From an uncultured Prevotella sp. (GTDB lineage: Bacteria > Bacteroidota > Bacteroidia > Bacteroidales > Bacteroidaceae), in contig USAI01000006.1 in assembly GCA_900552675.1 (NCBI GenBank), positions 1-47,426 on the forward strand: DNA of 47,426 bases, in the 5' to 3' direction. The notes beneath the pieces were generated by a model. The model did not search any database. It was not told the DNA's origin and worked only from the letters and a program-made list of their open reading frames with translations. The position numbers and the translations under genes are program-made. Below are positions 34,337 through 43,982 of the stretch, piece after piece. Positions within the stretch are counted from its first letter, which is position 1, and every line of letters begins with the position of its first letter.

Positions 34337-34459
34337 TCAGATGTATTTTGTCTCAGATGTATTTTGTCTCAGATGTATTTTGTCTCAGATGTATTTTGTC
34401 TCAGATGTATTTTGTTTCAGATGTATTCTTGTACCAAATGTATTTTGTTTCAGATGTAG
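34337..34459. repeat. 16-bp tandem repeat array
   Basis: The unit TCAGATGTATTTTGTC is repeated four times without change from 34337, then once with a final T (to 34416), followed by a 17-bp variant, a diverged unit and a partial one, ending at 34459. It lies upstream of the fucosidase gene, about 85 nt from its start. The unit length is not a multiple of three, and no coding role is seen. Confidence 0.85.
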
Positions 34460-34571
34460 TGTAAATGTAGTGGATATGATGTAGCATACAAAAATAAGCA
34501 TTTTATTCGACTTGGCAAACACAACAAGTATAAATTCTTTAAAGAACCATTGCAATGACAAGCATAAACAA

Positions 34572-34603
34572 AAAAAGGACAAACCTCACGGCTTGTCCTT
34601 TTT
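34572..34603 (-). terminator. Intrinsic terminator downstream of rpoC
   Basis: An 11-bp perfect stem (AAAAAGGACAA at 34572-34582 with 34593-34603) and a 10-nt loop; on the minus strand it is followed by further T residues. It lies about 100 nt past the rpoC stop, showing that the RNA polymerase operon ends here and is not continued into rpsL. Confidence 0.8.
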
Positions 34604-34615
34604 CATTATCTTCTA

Positions 34616-34679
34616 TTGTCTGTTAAATCAAACTATTGTTGTCTGTTAAATCAAACTTTATTGTCTGATGATATCAAAC
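34616..34679. repeat. Short 22-23 nt direct repeats after rpoC
   Basis: TTGTCTGTTAAATCAAACT occurs at 34616-34634 and 34639-34657 exactly, and a diverged copy (TTGTCTGATGATATCAAAC) at 34661-34679. They lie between the rpoC stop codon and its terminator. Confidence 0.75.
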
Positions 34680-34704
34680 GTGTAGTTTGAAAGAGCAACG
34701 TAGC

Positions 34705-37700
34705 TTATTCAGCACCCTTCTCGCTTGAGAAGTCGATGACATTCTTGCGGTTGGCCTGAATGCGCTCGTACTCTTCTTTCGAACCTACCACGAGACGTTC
34801 CCATTCGCGCAAGCCAGTACCTGCGGGGATAAGGTGACCTGTGATAACGTTCTCCTTCATACCCTCAAGACGGTCTACCTTTCCACGGATAGCAGCCTCG
34901 TTGAGCACCTTCGTTGTCTCCTGGAACGAAGCAGACGAAATGAAGCTCTTGGTTTGAAGAGCGGCACGTGTGATACCCTGCAAGATCTGTGTAGAGGTTG
35001 CGGGGATGGTATCGCGCACCTGAACAAGACGCAAGTCGCGGCGCTTGAGGCTTGAGTTCTCATCGCGCAGCTTACGAGCAGAAATAATCATACCAGCCTT
35101 CAAGGTATCGCTGTCGCCAGCATCGGTGATGTATTTCTTGCCCCAGATGCGGTCGTTCTCCTCAGCGAAGTCGAGCTTATCAACAATCTCTTGCTCGAGG
35201 AAGATGGTGTCGCCCGGCTCATTAATCTGAACCTTACGCATCATCTGACGCACGATAATCTCGAAGTGCTTATCGTTGATCTTCACACCCTGCAGACGGT
35301 ACACATCCTGTACCTCGTTAACGATATACTCCTGTACGGCAGTGGGGCCCTTAATGGCCAGAATGTCGCTGGGAGTAATCTCGCCTGCAGAAAGCTTGGT
35401 ACCAGCGCGCACGGCGTCGTGCTCCTGAACCAGGATCTGCTTTGAAAGGCTTACGAGATACTTCTTCTGGTCGCCAGTCTTGCTGGTAACGATAATCTCG
35501 CGGTTACCACGTTTAACCTTACCCATAGTTACCTCACCATCAATCTCAGATACGATAGCGGGGTTGCTGGGGTTACGAGCCTCGAACAGTTCAGTAACAC
35601 GAGGCAGACCACCGGTGATGTCACCAGCGCTACCAGCAGCACGCGGAATCTTAACGAGGGCTACACCAGTGCTTACGGTCTGACCATCTTCCACTACGAC
35701 GTGTCCGCCTACAGGGAAGTTGTAAGTACCGATAATCTCGCCATTGTTGTCGAGAACATCGCAGGTGGGCACCTTCGACTTATCTTTCGAGTCGGTGATA
35801 ATCTTCTCGGTAAGACCTGTAGCCTCGTCGGTCTCGGCACGGTAGGTTACGCCTTCGATAACATCGTTGAAGCGCAAGGTACCAGCATACTCGGTAACGA
35901 TTACGGCGTTGAACGGATCCCAACGAGCAATCAAGTCGCCCTTCTTCACCTCGTCGCCATCCTTGAAGTAGAGTGAAGAGCCGTAAGGCACGTTCACAGT
36001 AGAAAGGACAATATCGGTGTGTGTATCGATGAACTGCAACTCGGTGAGTCGGCTGACAACCATCTTGCAGTTGATATCCTTTTCACCGTCGTTCTCAACG
36101 TAGGGAACGACACGTATATCCTCGAAGTGCAGCTTGCAATCGTTCTTTGCAACGATAGAAGCATTGGCAGCAGCGTTACCAGCCACACCACCGGCGTGGA
36201 AGGTGCGCAGAGTAAGCTGTGTACCAGGCTCACCAATAGCCTGAGCGGCAATCACACCTACAGCCTCGCCCATCTGCACCATGCGCTGGGTAGCAAGGTT
36301 GCGGCCGTAACACTTCATGCAGACGCCATGCTTGCTCTCGCAGGTGAGCACTGAACGAATTTCAACACTCTCGATGGGTGAGTTTTCAATGGCGGCAGCC
36401 TTGGGTTCAGTAATCTCTTCGCCAGCAGCTACGATGAGCTCGCCAGTAGAAGGATTAATAATATCGTGTACTGACACACGTCCTAAGATACGCTCGCTGA
36501 GTGATGAAACCACCTCGTCGCCATTCTTCAGAGCGGTGCATACCAGTCCGCGCAATGTACCACAGTCTTCTTCGTTGATGATCACGTCATGCGAAACGTC
36601 AACAAGACGACGGGTAAGGTAACCAGCGTCGGCAGTCTTCATAGCGGTATCGGCAAGACCCTTACGGGCACCGTGCGAGGCGATGAAGTACTCGAGCACT
36701 GACATACCTTCTTTAAAGTTAGAGATAATTGGGTTCTCAATAATCTGGTGGCCTTCGGCACCTGCCTTCATAGGCTTAGCCATCAAACCACGCATACCCG
36801 AGAGCTGCTTAATCTGGTCTTTTGAACCACGGGCTCCTGAGTCAAGCATCATGAATACAGCGTTGAAGCCTTGGTCAGCCTCGGTCATCTCCTTCATCAA
36901 GACGGTGGCCAAGTCGTTGTTCACGTGTGTCCATGTATCAATCACCTGGTTGTAACGCTCGTTCTCAGTGATGAAACCCATGTTATAGTTGTCCATAATC
37001 TGGCGCACCTCATCATGACCACGATCAACAATCGACTGCTTTTCTGGCGGGATGATGATGTCGTCAAGGTTGAACGACAGACCAGCAACATAAGCCATAT
37101 GGTAACCAAGGTTCTTAATGCCATCGAGGAACTCGCAAGCACGAGCCATACCCACAGCCTTAATAACGCTTGAGATGATGCCACGCAGCGTTTTCTTTGA
37201 AATGATGTCGTTGAAGAAGCCTACCTCGTCGGGGATAATCTTATTGACAATCACACGACCTACAGAGGTCTCAACCATGCGCTTCTGAATGGTGCCGTCA
37301 ACAAGGTCGTTAACGATAACCTTTACCGGAGCGTGCAAGTCGCACTTGCCTTCGTTGTTGGCAATCAGGGCCTCTTCTGGGCCATAGAAGGTCAGGCCAG
37401 AACCCTTAGCACCTGGGCGCAACTTGGTGATATAGTAAAGACCGAGCACCATATCCTGTGAAGGCACAGTGATAGGAGCACCGTTGGCAGGGTTCAAAAT
37501 ATTGTGGCTCTGCAGCATGAGGATTTGTGCCTCAAGTACAGCCTCGTTGCTCAGGGGGAGGTGAACAGCCATCTGGTCACCGTCGAAGTCGGCGTTGAAC
37601 GCAGTACAAGCCAGTGGGTGCAACTGAATAGCTTTACCCTCGATAAGCTTGGGCTGGAAGGCCTGGATACCCAAACGGTGCAGTGTAGGAGCACGGTTCA

Positions 37701-39033
37701 GCAATACAGGATGGCCTTTCATCACGTTCTCAAGAATATCCCAGATAACGGGCTCGCGACGGTCAACAATCTTCTTGGCACTCTTCACCGTCTTCACGAT
37801 GCCACGCTCAATCAGCTTGCGAATGATGAACGGCTTATACAGCTCGGCAGCCATCAACTTAGGCAAACCACACTCGCCCATCTTCAGTTCAGGACCTACA
37901 ACGATAACTGAACGTGCAGAATAGTCGACACGCTTACCCAAAAGGTTCTGACGGAAGCGACCAGCCTTACCCTTCAACGAGTCAGACAACGATTTCAAGG
38001 GGCGGTTGCTCTCGCTCTTCACAGCGCTCGACTTGCGTGAGTTGTCAAAGAGGCTATCAACAGCCTCCTGCAACATACGCTTCTCGTTACGCAGAATTAC
38101 CTCAGGAGCCTTAATCTCAACCAATCGCTTCAAACGGTTGTTACGAATGATAACACGACGGTAGAGGTCGTTAAGGTCAGAAGTAGCGAAACGACCACCA
38201 TCCAGGGGCACGAGCGGACGGAGCTCAGGCGGAATAACGGGAATAATCTTCATGATCATCCACTCGGGTTTGTTCACACCCTTGCTGCTACGGAAAGCCT
38301 CTACTACCTGCAGACGCTTCAGCGCCTCGGTCTTACGTTGCTGTGACGAGTCGTTGTTAGCACGGTCGCGCAGCTCGTATGACAGAGCATCGAGGTCGAG
38401 GTTTGCCAAGAGGTCGTAAACAGCCTCGGCACCCATCTTAGCGATAAACTTGTTGGGGTCGTTATCCTCAAGATATGCATTGCTGGGATCGAGCTTGTTG
38501 TCAAGGATGTCGATATACTCCTCCTCAGACAGCAGGTCCATGCAGTGCGAACCATTCATTTCCTCGCCATCCTCGTTGGTACGACCAGCAAGAGCACCGG
38601 GCTGAACCACTACATACTTCTCATAGTAGATAACAGCGTCGAGCTTCTTGGTGGGCATACCGAGCAGATAGCCTATCTTGTTAGGCAGCGAACGGAAATA
38701 CCAGATGTGTGCCACGGGCACCACCAGCTCGATATGTCCGCTACGCTCACGGCGTACCTTCTTCTCAGTAACCTCTACACCACAACGGTCGCACACAATA
38801 CCCTTATAACGGATGCGCTTATACTTGCCGCAGGCGCACTCATAGTCGCGTGTAGGACCGAAGATGCGCTCGCAGAACAAACCATCGCGCTCAGGCTTAT
38901 AGGTACGATAGTTGATGGTTTCAGGCTTGGTAACCTCACCAAACGAGTTTTCCAAGATTTCCTCGGGCGATGCAAGGCCGATGGTTATCTTAGTGAAATT
39001 ATTTTTTACTTTTGTATCTTTCTTGAAAGCCAT
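34705..39033 (-). CDS. rpoC: DNA-directed RNA polymerase subunit beta-prime
   Basis: The 1442-residue protein is the largest RNA polymerase subunit. The N-terminal zinc-binding region is CACGKYKRIRYKGIVCDRCG, and the absolutely conserved metal-chelating loop NADFDGDQMAVH supplies the three active-site aspartates. The trigger-loop area (GSRGSKDQIKQLSGMRGLM-like, here with A for the first S) and the C-terminal clamp region GGLPRVTELFEARNP are present. Length agrees with Bacteroidetes orthologues. It starts 29 nt after rpoB and ends with the short repeats and a terminator at 34572-34603. In this genome it is not followed by rpsL. Confidence 0.98.
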   Translation of the reverse strand: MAFKKDTKVKNNFTKITIGLASPEEILENSFGEVTKPETINYRTYKPERDGLFCERIFGPTRDYECACGKYKRIRYKGIVCDRCGVEVTEKKVRRERSGHIELVVPVAHIWYFRSLPNKIGYLLGMPTKKLDAVIYYEKYVVVQPGALAGRTNEDGEEMNGSHCMDLLSEEEYIDILDNKLDPSNAYLEDNDPNKFIAKMGAEAVYDLLANLDLDALSYELRDRANNDSSQQRKTEALKRLQVVEAFRSSKGVNKPEWMIMKIIPVIPPELRPLVPLDGGRFATSDLNDLYRRVIIRNNRLKRLVEIKAPEVILRNEKRMLQEAVDSLFDNSRKSSAVKSESNRPLKSLSDSLKGKAGRFRQNLLGKRVDYSARSVIVVGPELKMGECGLPKLMAAELYKPFIIRKLIERGIVKTVKSAKKIVDRREPVIWDILENVMKGHPVLLNRAPTLHRLGIQAFQPKLIEGKAIQLHPLACTAFNADFDGDQMAVHLPLSNEAVLEAQILMLQSHNILNPANGAPITVPSQDMVLGLYYITKLRPGAKGSGLTFYGPEEALIANNEGKCDLHAPVKVIVNDLVDGTIQKRMVETSVGRVIVNKIIPDEVGFFNDIISKKTLRGIISSVIKAVGMARACEFLDGIKNLGYHMAYVAGLSFNLDDIIIPPEKQSIVDRGHDEVRQIMDNYNMGFITENERYNQVIDTWTHVNNDLATVLMKEMTEADQGFNAVFMMLDSGARGSKDQIKQLSGMRGLMAKPMKAGAEGHQIIENPIISNFKEGMSVLEYFIASHGARKGLADTAMKTADAGYLTRRLVDVSHDVIINEEDCGTLRGLVCTALKNGDEVVSSLSERILGRVSVHDIINPSTGELIVAAGEEITEPKAAAIENSPIESVEIRSVLTCESKHGVCMKCYGRNLATQRMVQMGEAVGVIAAQAIGEPGTQLTLRTFHAGGVAGNAAANASIVAKNDCKLHFEDIRVVPYVENDGEKDINCKMVVSRLTELQFIDTHTDIVLSTVNVPYGSSLYFKDGDEVKKGDLIARWDPFNAVIVTEYAGTLRFNDVIEGVTYRAETDEATGLTEKIITDSKDKSKVPTCDVLDNNGEIIGTYNFPVGGHVVVEDGQTVSTGVALVKIPRAAGSAGDITGGLPRVTELFEARNPSNPAIVSEIDGEVTMGKVKRGNREIIVTSKTGDQKKYLVSLSKQILVQEHDAVRAGTKLSAGEITPSDILAIKGPTAVQEYIVNEVQDVYRLQGVKINDKHFEIIVRQMMRKVQINEPGDTIFLEQEIVDKLDFAEENDRIWGKKYITDAGDSDTLKAGMIISARKLRDENSSLKRRDLRLVQVRDTIPATSTQILQGITRAALQTKSFISSASFQETTKVLNEAAIRGKVDRLEGMKENVITGHLIPAGTGLREWERLVVGSKEEYERIQANRKNVIDFSSEKGAE

Positions 39034-39062
39034 ATCTAATCTTAATATTTAGGGTGTGTGGA

Positions 39063-42000
39063 TTAATCAAGTTTGATGCTCAGACCCAGACCGCGAAGCT
39101 CGTGCAGCAACACGTTCAACGATTCAGGGATGCCAGGAGTAGGCATAGGATCGCCCTTGACAATAGCCTCGTAAGCCTTCGAGCGGCCCACGGTATCGTC
39201 TGACTTGATGGTAAGGATTTCCTGAAGCACGTGGCTGGCTCCGAAGGCCTCCAGTGCCCAAACCTCCATCTCACCAAAACGCTGTCCACCAAACTGTGCT
39301 TTACCGCCGAGGGGCTGCTGAGTGATGAGTGAGTACGGACCGATAGAACGTGCGTGCATCTTATCCTCAACCATGTGTCCCAGCTTAAGGAAATAGGTTA
39401 CACCCACCGTAGCCGGCTGGTCGAAGCGCTCGCCAGTCTCGCCATCATACAAGTGTGTAGAGCACAAGTGGGGCAATCCAGCCTTGTCAGTCCATTCAGA
39501 CAGGTCTTCAAGCTTAGCACCATCGAAGATAGGAGTAGCAAACTTCACGCCCAGCTTACGGCCAGCAGCACCGAGGATAGCCTCGAAGATCTGACCCAAG
39601 TTCATACGTGAGGGCACACCCAGCGGGTTCAATACCAAGTCGACAGGAGTACCATCCTCAAGGAACGGCATATCTTCTGTACGAACGATCTTAGAAACGA
39701 TACCCTTGTTTCCGTGACGACCAGCCAGCTTATCGCCTACGCCAATCTTACGTTTCTTAGCCACATACACCTTAGCCATCTGCAGGATGCCTGAGGGCAG
39801 CTCGTCGCCGATGGTGATTGCAAACTTCTTGCGCTTCAGTTCTGCATCGAGTAATTTATACTTGCGTATGTAGTTCATGATAAGCTTCTGGATCAAGCCA
39901 TTGGTGTGCTCATCTTCAGTCCATCCGTTCGACTGAACGCCGTCATACTCAAGGTTCTTGAGGTTGGTGGTAGTAAACTTGCTACCCTTTGTAATGATCT
40001 CAGCATTGCTATAATCCTTTACGCCCATAGAGCTCTTGCCCTCAGTAAGGGTGAGCAGCTTGTCAACAAGGATGTCCTTGAGGTCGTTGTTCTTAGCCTC
40101 ATATTCCTCGTCAATCTTGGCCAGGATAATCTTATCTTGCTTCTTCGACTCACGTGTCTTAACAGCACGCGAGAACAGTTTCTTGTCGATAACCACACCG
40201 CTCAGTGAAGGATTGGCTTTCAATGAAGAGTCCTTCACATCGCCAGCCTTATCGCCGAAGATAGCGCGCAGCAGTTTCTCCTCAGGTGAAGGATCGCTCT
40301 CACCCTTGGGCGAAATCTTACCGATAAGGATATCACCGGGCTCAACACGAGCACCGATACGAATAATACCGTTATCGTCGAGGTCCTTGGTAGCCTCTTC
40401 GCTTACGTTAGGAATATCGCTGGTGAATTCTTCAACGCCACGTTTTGTTTCACGTACGTCGAGTGAATATTCGTCAACATGAACAGAGGTCAGCACGTCA
40501 TCGCGTACCATACGCTCTGACAATACGATAGCATCCTCATAGTTGTAACCCTTCCAAGGCATGTAAGCAACGAGCAAGTTGCGGCCCAATGCCAGCTCAC
40601 CATTCTCGGTAGCGTAACCCTCGGTAAGAATGTCGCCAGCCTTCACACGCTGTCCCTTCACACAGATAGGACGAAGGTCGATGGTCATGTTCTGGTTGGT
40701 ACGACGGAACTTCGGTATGCGATACTCTTTCAGAGCCGGTTCGAAGCTTACAAACTCCTCGTCGTCGGTGCGATCGTAAAGGATGCGGATGGTAGTGGCA
40801 TCAACATATTCGATTACACCCTCGCCCTCGGCAGTAACCATTGTGCGCGAGTTTTCGCACACCTGCTTCTCAATACCAGTACCTACGATAGGGGCATCGT
40901 TATGCAGCAAAGGAACAGCCTGGCGCATCATGTTACATCCCATCAATGCACGGTGACCGTCATCGTGCTCCAAGAAAGGAATAAGGCCAGCCGAAACAGA
41001 GCCAATCTGCTGCGGAGCCACGTCCATCAAGTCAACATCTGAAGGCGGCACAACGGGGAAGTCGGCATCCTGACGACACTTAACGAGGTCGCGGATGAAA
41101 GTGCCATCGGCACGCAGCGGAGCGTTACCCTGACCGATGATGTGATCTTGCTCTTCCTCAGCGGTAAGATAAACCACATCTTCGTTCTTCAAGTCAACTA
41201 CGCCGTTAACGACCTTACGATACGGTGTCTCGATGAAGCCGAGGTCGTTGATAGTGGCATATACACAGAGCGAAGAAATAAGACCGATGTTCGGTCCCTC
41301 AGGGCTCTCGATAGGACACAGACGACCATAGTGTGTATAGTGAACGTCACGCACCTCGAAGCCAGCACGCTCACGCGACAAACCGCCAGGACCAAGAGCC
41401 GAAAGACGACGCTTGTGAGTAACCTCAGCCAAGGGGTTGGTCTGGTCCATGAACTGCGACAACGGGTTCGTTCCAAAGAACGAGTTGATGACGCTTGAAA
41501 TAGTCTTAGCATTGATCAAGTCGGTAGGAGTGAACACCTCATTGTCACGCACATTCATACGTTCGCGGATGGTGCGGCTCATACGTGCAAGACCAATTGA
41601 GAACTGGTTGCTAAGCTGCTCACCAACGGTGCGAACACGACGGTTTGACAAGTGGTCGATATCGTCGACAGAAGCGTTCGAGTTAACCAACTGGATGAGA
41701 TACTTGATAATCTCGATGATATCATCCTTAGTCAGCACACGTACATCCGAGTCGGTATTCAATCCGAGCTTGCGGTTGATACGGTAGCGGCCTACCTCGC
41801 CCAGGTCATAACGCTTGTCAGAGAAGAACAGGTTCTGAAACACCTCGCGTGCGCTGGCGTCATCGGCCGGATCGGCGTTACGCAGCTGGCGATAGATGTA
41901 CAGCACAGCTTCTTTCTCCGAGTTGCTGGGATCTTTCTGCAGGGTATTGAAGATGATAGCATATTTGTTTGCAGCGTCAGCATCTTTGTGCAGCAAGATT

Positions 42001-42875
42001 GACTGTGTGCCGCTCTCGAGGATATCCTCGATATTATCTTCAGTAAGCTCAGTCTCGCGCTCCATGATAACCTCATTGCGCTCGATAGATACTACCTCGC
42101 CCGTATCCTCATCAACGAAGTCCTCGTTCCAGCTCTTCAGCACACGTGCGGCCAGTTTACGGCCCAGGGCAGCCTTCATGTTCTTCTTGTTAACCTTGAT
42201 TTCGTCGGCCAAGTCGAAGATCTTCAAGATGTCCTTATCAGTTTCATAACCGATGGCACGCAGAAGGGTTGTTACGGGCAACTTCTTCTTACGGTCGATA
42301 TAGGCATACATCACATTGTTGATGTCGGTAGCAAACTCAATCCACGAGCCCTTGAACGGGATGATACGTGCTGAATAAAGCACGGTACCGTTTGCATGAA
42401 CGCCTTGTGCGAAGAACACACCAGGTGAACGGTGCAACTGTGATACCACGACACGCTCGGCACCATTGATAACGAAGGTGCCATTGCTGGTCATATAGGG
42501 AATGGTGCCCAGAAAGACGTCTTGTATAAATGTACCGAAGTCCTCATGATCAGGATCAGTACAATACAATTTCATTTTGGCCTTCAAAGGAACACTATAG
42601 GTCAAGCCACGCTCCAAGCACTCGTCAATAGAATAACGAGGCGGGTCGATATAATAATCGAGGAACTCGAGCACGAAGTTGTTCCTTGTGTCAGTAATGG
42701 GGAAATTCTCAGAGAAGACCTTATACAAACCGTCATTCTTGCGTTCCTCAGGAGGAGTATCCAACTGAAGGAAGTCTCTAAACGACTTTAATTGCACGTC
42801 GAGGAAATCCGGATAAGGCATCGGATTATGCACGCGGGCAAAATTTACTCTGTTGTCAACAATTTTTGCAGCCAT
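39063..42875 (-). CDS. rpoB: DNA-directed RNA polymerase subunit beta
   Basis: The 1270-residue protein is the beta subunit, of the shorter length usual in Bacteroidetes. The rifampicin pocket reads LSQFMDQTNPLAEVTHKRRLSALGP in two overlapping stretches, with the Asp, His and Ser residues most often altered in resistant mutants all wild type. The lid/fork region RLCPIESPEGPNIGL and the C-terminal GGKAQFGGQRFGEMEVWALEA are intact. It begins 140 nt after the rplL stop; that gap holds an attenuator-like hairpin. Cotranscribed with rpoC, 29 nt downstream. Confidence 0.98.
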   Translation of the reverse strand: MAAKIVDNRVNFARVHNPMPYPDFLDVQLKSFRDFLQLDTPPEERKNDGLYKVFSENFPITDTRNNFVLEFLDYYIDPPRYSIDECLERGLTYSVPLKAKMKLYCTDPDHEDFGTFIQDVFLGTIPYMTSNGTFVINGAERVVVSQLHRSPGVFFAQGVHANGTVLYSARIIPFKGSWIEFATDINNVMYAYIDRKKKLPVTTLLRAIGYETDKDILKIFDLADEIKVNKKNMKAALGRKLAARVLKSWNEDFVDEDTGEVVSIERNEVIMERETELTEDNIEDILESGTQSILLHKDADAANKYAIIFNTLQKDPSNSEKEAVLYIYRQLRNADPADDASAREVFQNLFFSDKRYDLGEVGRYRINRKLGLNTDSDVRVLTKDDIIEIIKYLIQLVNSNASVDDIDHLSNRRVRTVGEQLSNQFSIGLARMSRTIRERMNVRDNEVFTPTDLINAKTISSVINSFFGTNPLSQFMDQTNPLAEVTHKRRLSALGPGGLSRERAGFEVRDVHYTHYGRLCPIESPEGPNIGLISSLCVYATINDLGFIETPYRKVVNGVVDLKNEDVVYLTAEEEQDHIIGQGNAPLRADGTFIRDLVKCRQDADFPVVPPSDVDLMDVAPQQIGSVSAGLIPFLEHDDGHRALMGCNMMRQAVPLLHNDAPIVGTGIEKQVCENSRTMVTAEGEGVIEYVDATTIRILYDRTDDEEFVSFEPALKEYRIPKFRRTNQNMTIDLRPICVKGQRVKAGDILTEGYATENGELALGRNLLVAYMPWKGYNYEDAIVLSERMVRDDVLTSVHVDEYSLDVRETKRGVEEFTSDIPNVSEEATKDLDDNGIIRIGARVEPGDILIGKISPKGESDPSPEEKLLRAIFGDKAGDVKDSSLKANPSLSGVVIDKKLFSRAVKTRESKKQDKIILAKIDEEYEAKNNDLKDILVDKLLTLTEGKSSMGVKDYSNAEIITKGSKFTTTNLKNLEYDGVQSNGWTEDEHTNGLIQKLIMNYIRKYKLLDAELKRKKFAITIGDELPSGILQMAKVYVAKKRKIGVGDKLAGRHGNKGIVSKIVRTEDMPFLEDGTPVDLVLNPLGVPSRMNLGQIFEAILGAAGRKLGVKFATPIFDGAKLEDLSEWTDKAGLPHLCSTHLYDGETGERFDQPATVGVTYFLKLGHMVEDKMHARSIGPYSLITQQPLGGKAQFGGQRFGEMEVWALEAFGASHVLQEILTIKSDDTVGRSKAYEAIVKGDPMPTPGIPESLNVLLHELRGLGLSIKLD

Positions 42876-42927
42876 TAGAAGATATTAAAAGGGTGTTATG
42901 TTTCTAAAAGTTTTAAAGACACAAAAA

Positions 42928-42960
42928 GGTTAGAACCCACCTACTTAGCAGATTCTAACC
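42928..42960 (-). promoter_or_regulatory. Attenuator/terminator-like hairpin between rplL and rpoB
   Basis: The minus-strand RNA would form an 8-bp stem (GGTTAGAA with TTCTAACC, 42953-42960 and 42928-42935) followed at once by a run of five T. It lies 53 nt upstream of the rpoB start. A second bulged hairpin (about 42972-43002) precedes it. This is the expected place for a partial terminator that lowers rpoBC expression relative to the ribosomal proteins. Confidence 0.7.
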
Positions 42961-43015
42961 ATAATATCAATAAGCGTCATGTTTTGTGCGACATGAAACG
43001 CTTGTCAGCTCAAAA

Positions 43016-43396
43016 TTACTTCAGCTCTACCTTGGCACCAGCGGCCTCGATGGCCTTCTTAAGAGCCTCAGCTTCGTCCTTAGACATGCCTTCCTTAACG
43101 GTAGCGGGAGCACCGTCAACGAGATCCTTAGCTTCCTTCAGGCCCAGACCGCAAGCTTCCTTAACGGCCTTAACTACCTGGAGCTTAGCTGAACCAGCCT
43201 CAACGAGGACTACGTCGAACGAAGTCTTCTCCTCAGCGGCTGCAGCAGCACCACCAGCAGCGGGACCAGCAGCTACAGCTACAGCTGCAGCAGCGGGCTC
43301 AATACCATACTCATCCTTCAGGACTGTTGCCAACTCATTTACTTCCTTTACTGTAAGATTTACTAACTCTTCAGCAATAGCTTTAATATCTGCCAT
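43016..43396 (-). CDS. rplL: 50S ribosomal protein L7/L12
   Basis: The 126-residue protein has the L7/L12 layout: an N-terminal dimerisation helix pair (residues 1-30), an alanine/glycine-rich hinge (about 34-55), and the C-terminal factor-binding domain with KLQVVKAVKEACGLGLKEAKDLVDGAP. It forms the flexible stalk that recruits elongation factors to the ribosome. It follows rplJ by 49 nt and is followed by the attenuator region and rpoB. Confidence 0.97.
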   Translation of the reverse strand: MADIKAIAEELVNLTVKEVNELATVLKDEYGIEPAAAAVAVAAGPAAGGAAAAAEEKTSFDVVLVEAGSAKLQVVKAVKEACGLGLKEAKDLVDGAPATVKEGMSKDEAEALKKAIEAAGAKVELK

Positions 43397-43445
43397 TTTA
43401 TTTAATTTTTTAATTGTTTTAAATTGAATGATGTTTTTTTAAGAT

Positions 43446-43964
43446 TTACTCAGGACGCTCTCCCAATGTCTTGAGGACGCCATGGATGGTGTTGCCACCA
43501 GACTGCAGAGCAGAGATAACGTTCTTTGCGGGCGACTGCAGCAGAGCCACAATCTCGGCAATAACCTCGTTCTTGCTCTTGATAGCTACCAACTCGTCGA
43601 GCTTGTCAGCACCTACATAGATGCCTTCCTCGGCGTAAGCAGCCTTGAGTGAGGGAACACCAGCCTTAGCATACTCTTTGAGGAGCTTAGCAGGCAAGTT
43701 AGCAGTTTGCGTGAACATCACTGCGGTGCTACCCTTGAGTGAGCCATACAGGCCCGAGAAATCAACGTCGGAAGTCTCAAATGCCTGATGCAGCAATTTG
43801 TTCTTCACAACGACCATTTTGATGTCGTTCTTGAAGCACTTGCGGCGGAGCTCGCTAGTAGCCTCAGCGTTCAGTCCGTGAACGTCAACAAGGTAGAAGT
43901 GAGGAAATTCCTGCAGCTTCTTGCCCAGTTCGACAATGATAGTATCTTTTACTTCTTTCTTCAT
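43446..43964 (-). CDS. rplJ: 50S ribosomal protein L10
   Basis: The 172-residue protein is L10, which binds 23S rRNA and carries L7/L12 dimers through its C-terminal helix (ALQSGGNTIHGVLKTLGERPE region). Conserved parts are FYLVDVHGLNAEATSELRRKC and VVKNKLLHQAFE. It lies 18 nt downstream of rplA and 49 nt upstream of rplL in the standard order. In E. coli L10 with L7/L12 represses its own operon translation; whether that occurs here is not visible. Confidence 0.97.
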   Translation of the reverse strand: MKKEVKDTIIVELGKKLQEFPHFYLVDVHGLNAEATSELRRKCFKNDIKMVVVKNKLLHQAFETSDVDFSGLYGSLKGSTAVMFTQTANLPAKLLKEYAKAGVPSLKAAYAEEGIYVGADKLDELVAIKSKNEVIAEIVALLQSPAKNVISALQSGGNTIHGVLKTLGERPE

Positions 43965-43982
43965 GATTTAAAAACTGTTAAG

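Larger units (their letters stand above)
34252..34704. other. Intergenic region between rpoC and the fucosidase gene
   Basis: The 450 bases hold the fucosidase upstream region, the 16-bp tandem array (34337-34459), the rpoC terminator hairpin (34572-34603) and a short triplicated word near the rpoC stop (34616-34679). No gene is visible. Confidence 0.7.

Noticed and set aside
34337..34459. CRISPR or coding repeat
   Set aside because: Units are directly adjacent with no spacers and 16 bp long, so a simple tandem repeat is the right description.
38545..39039. Plus-strand frame opposite the rpoC N-terminus
   Set aside because: Antisense of a highly conserved gene; open by codon bias only.
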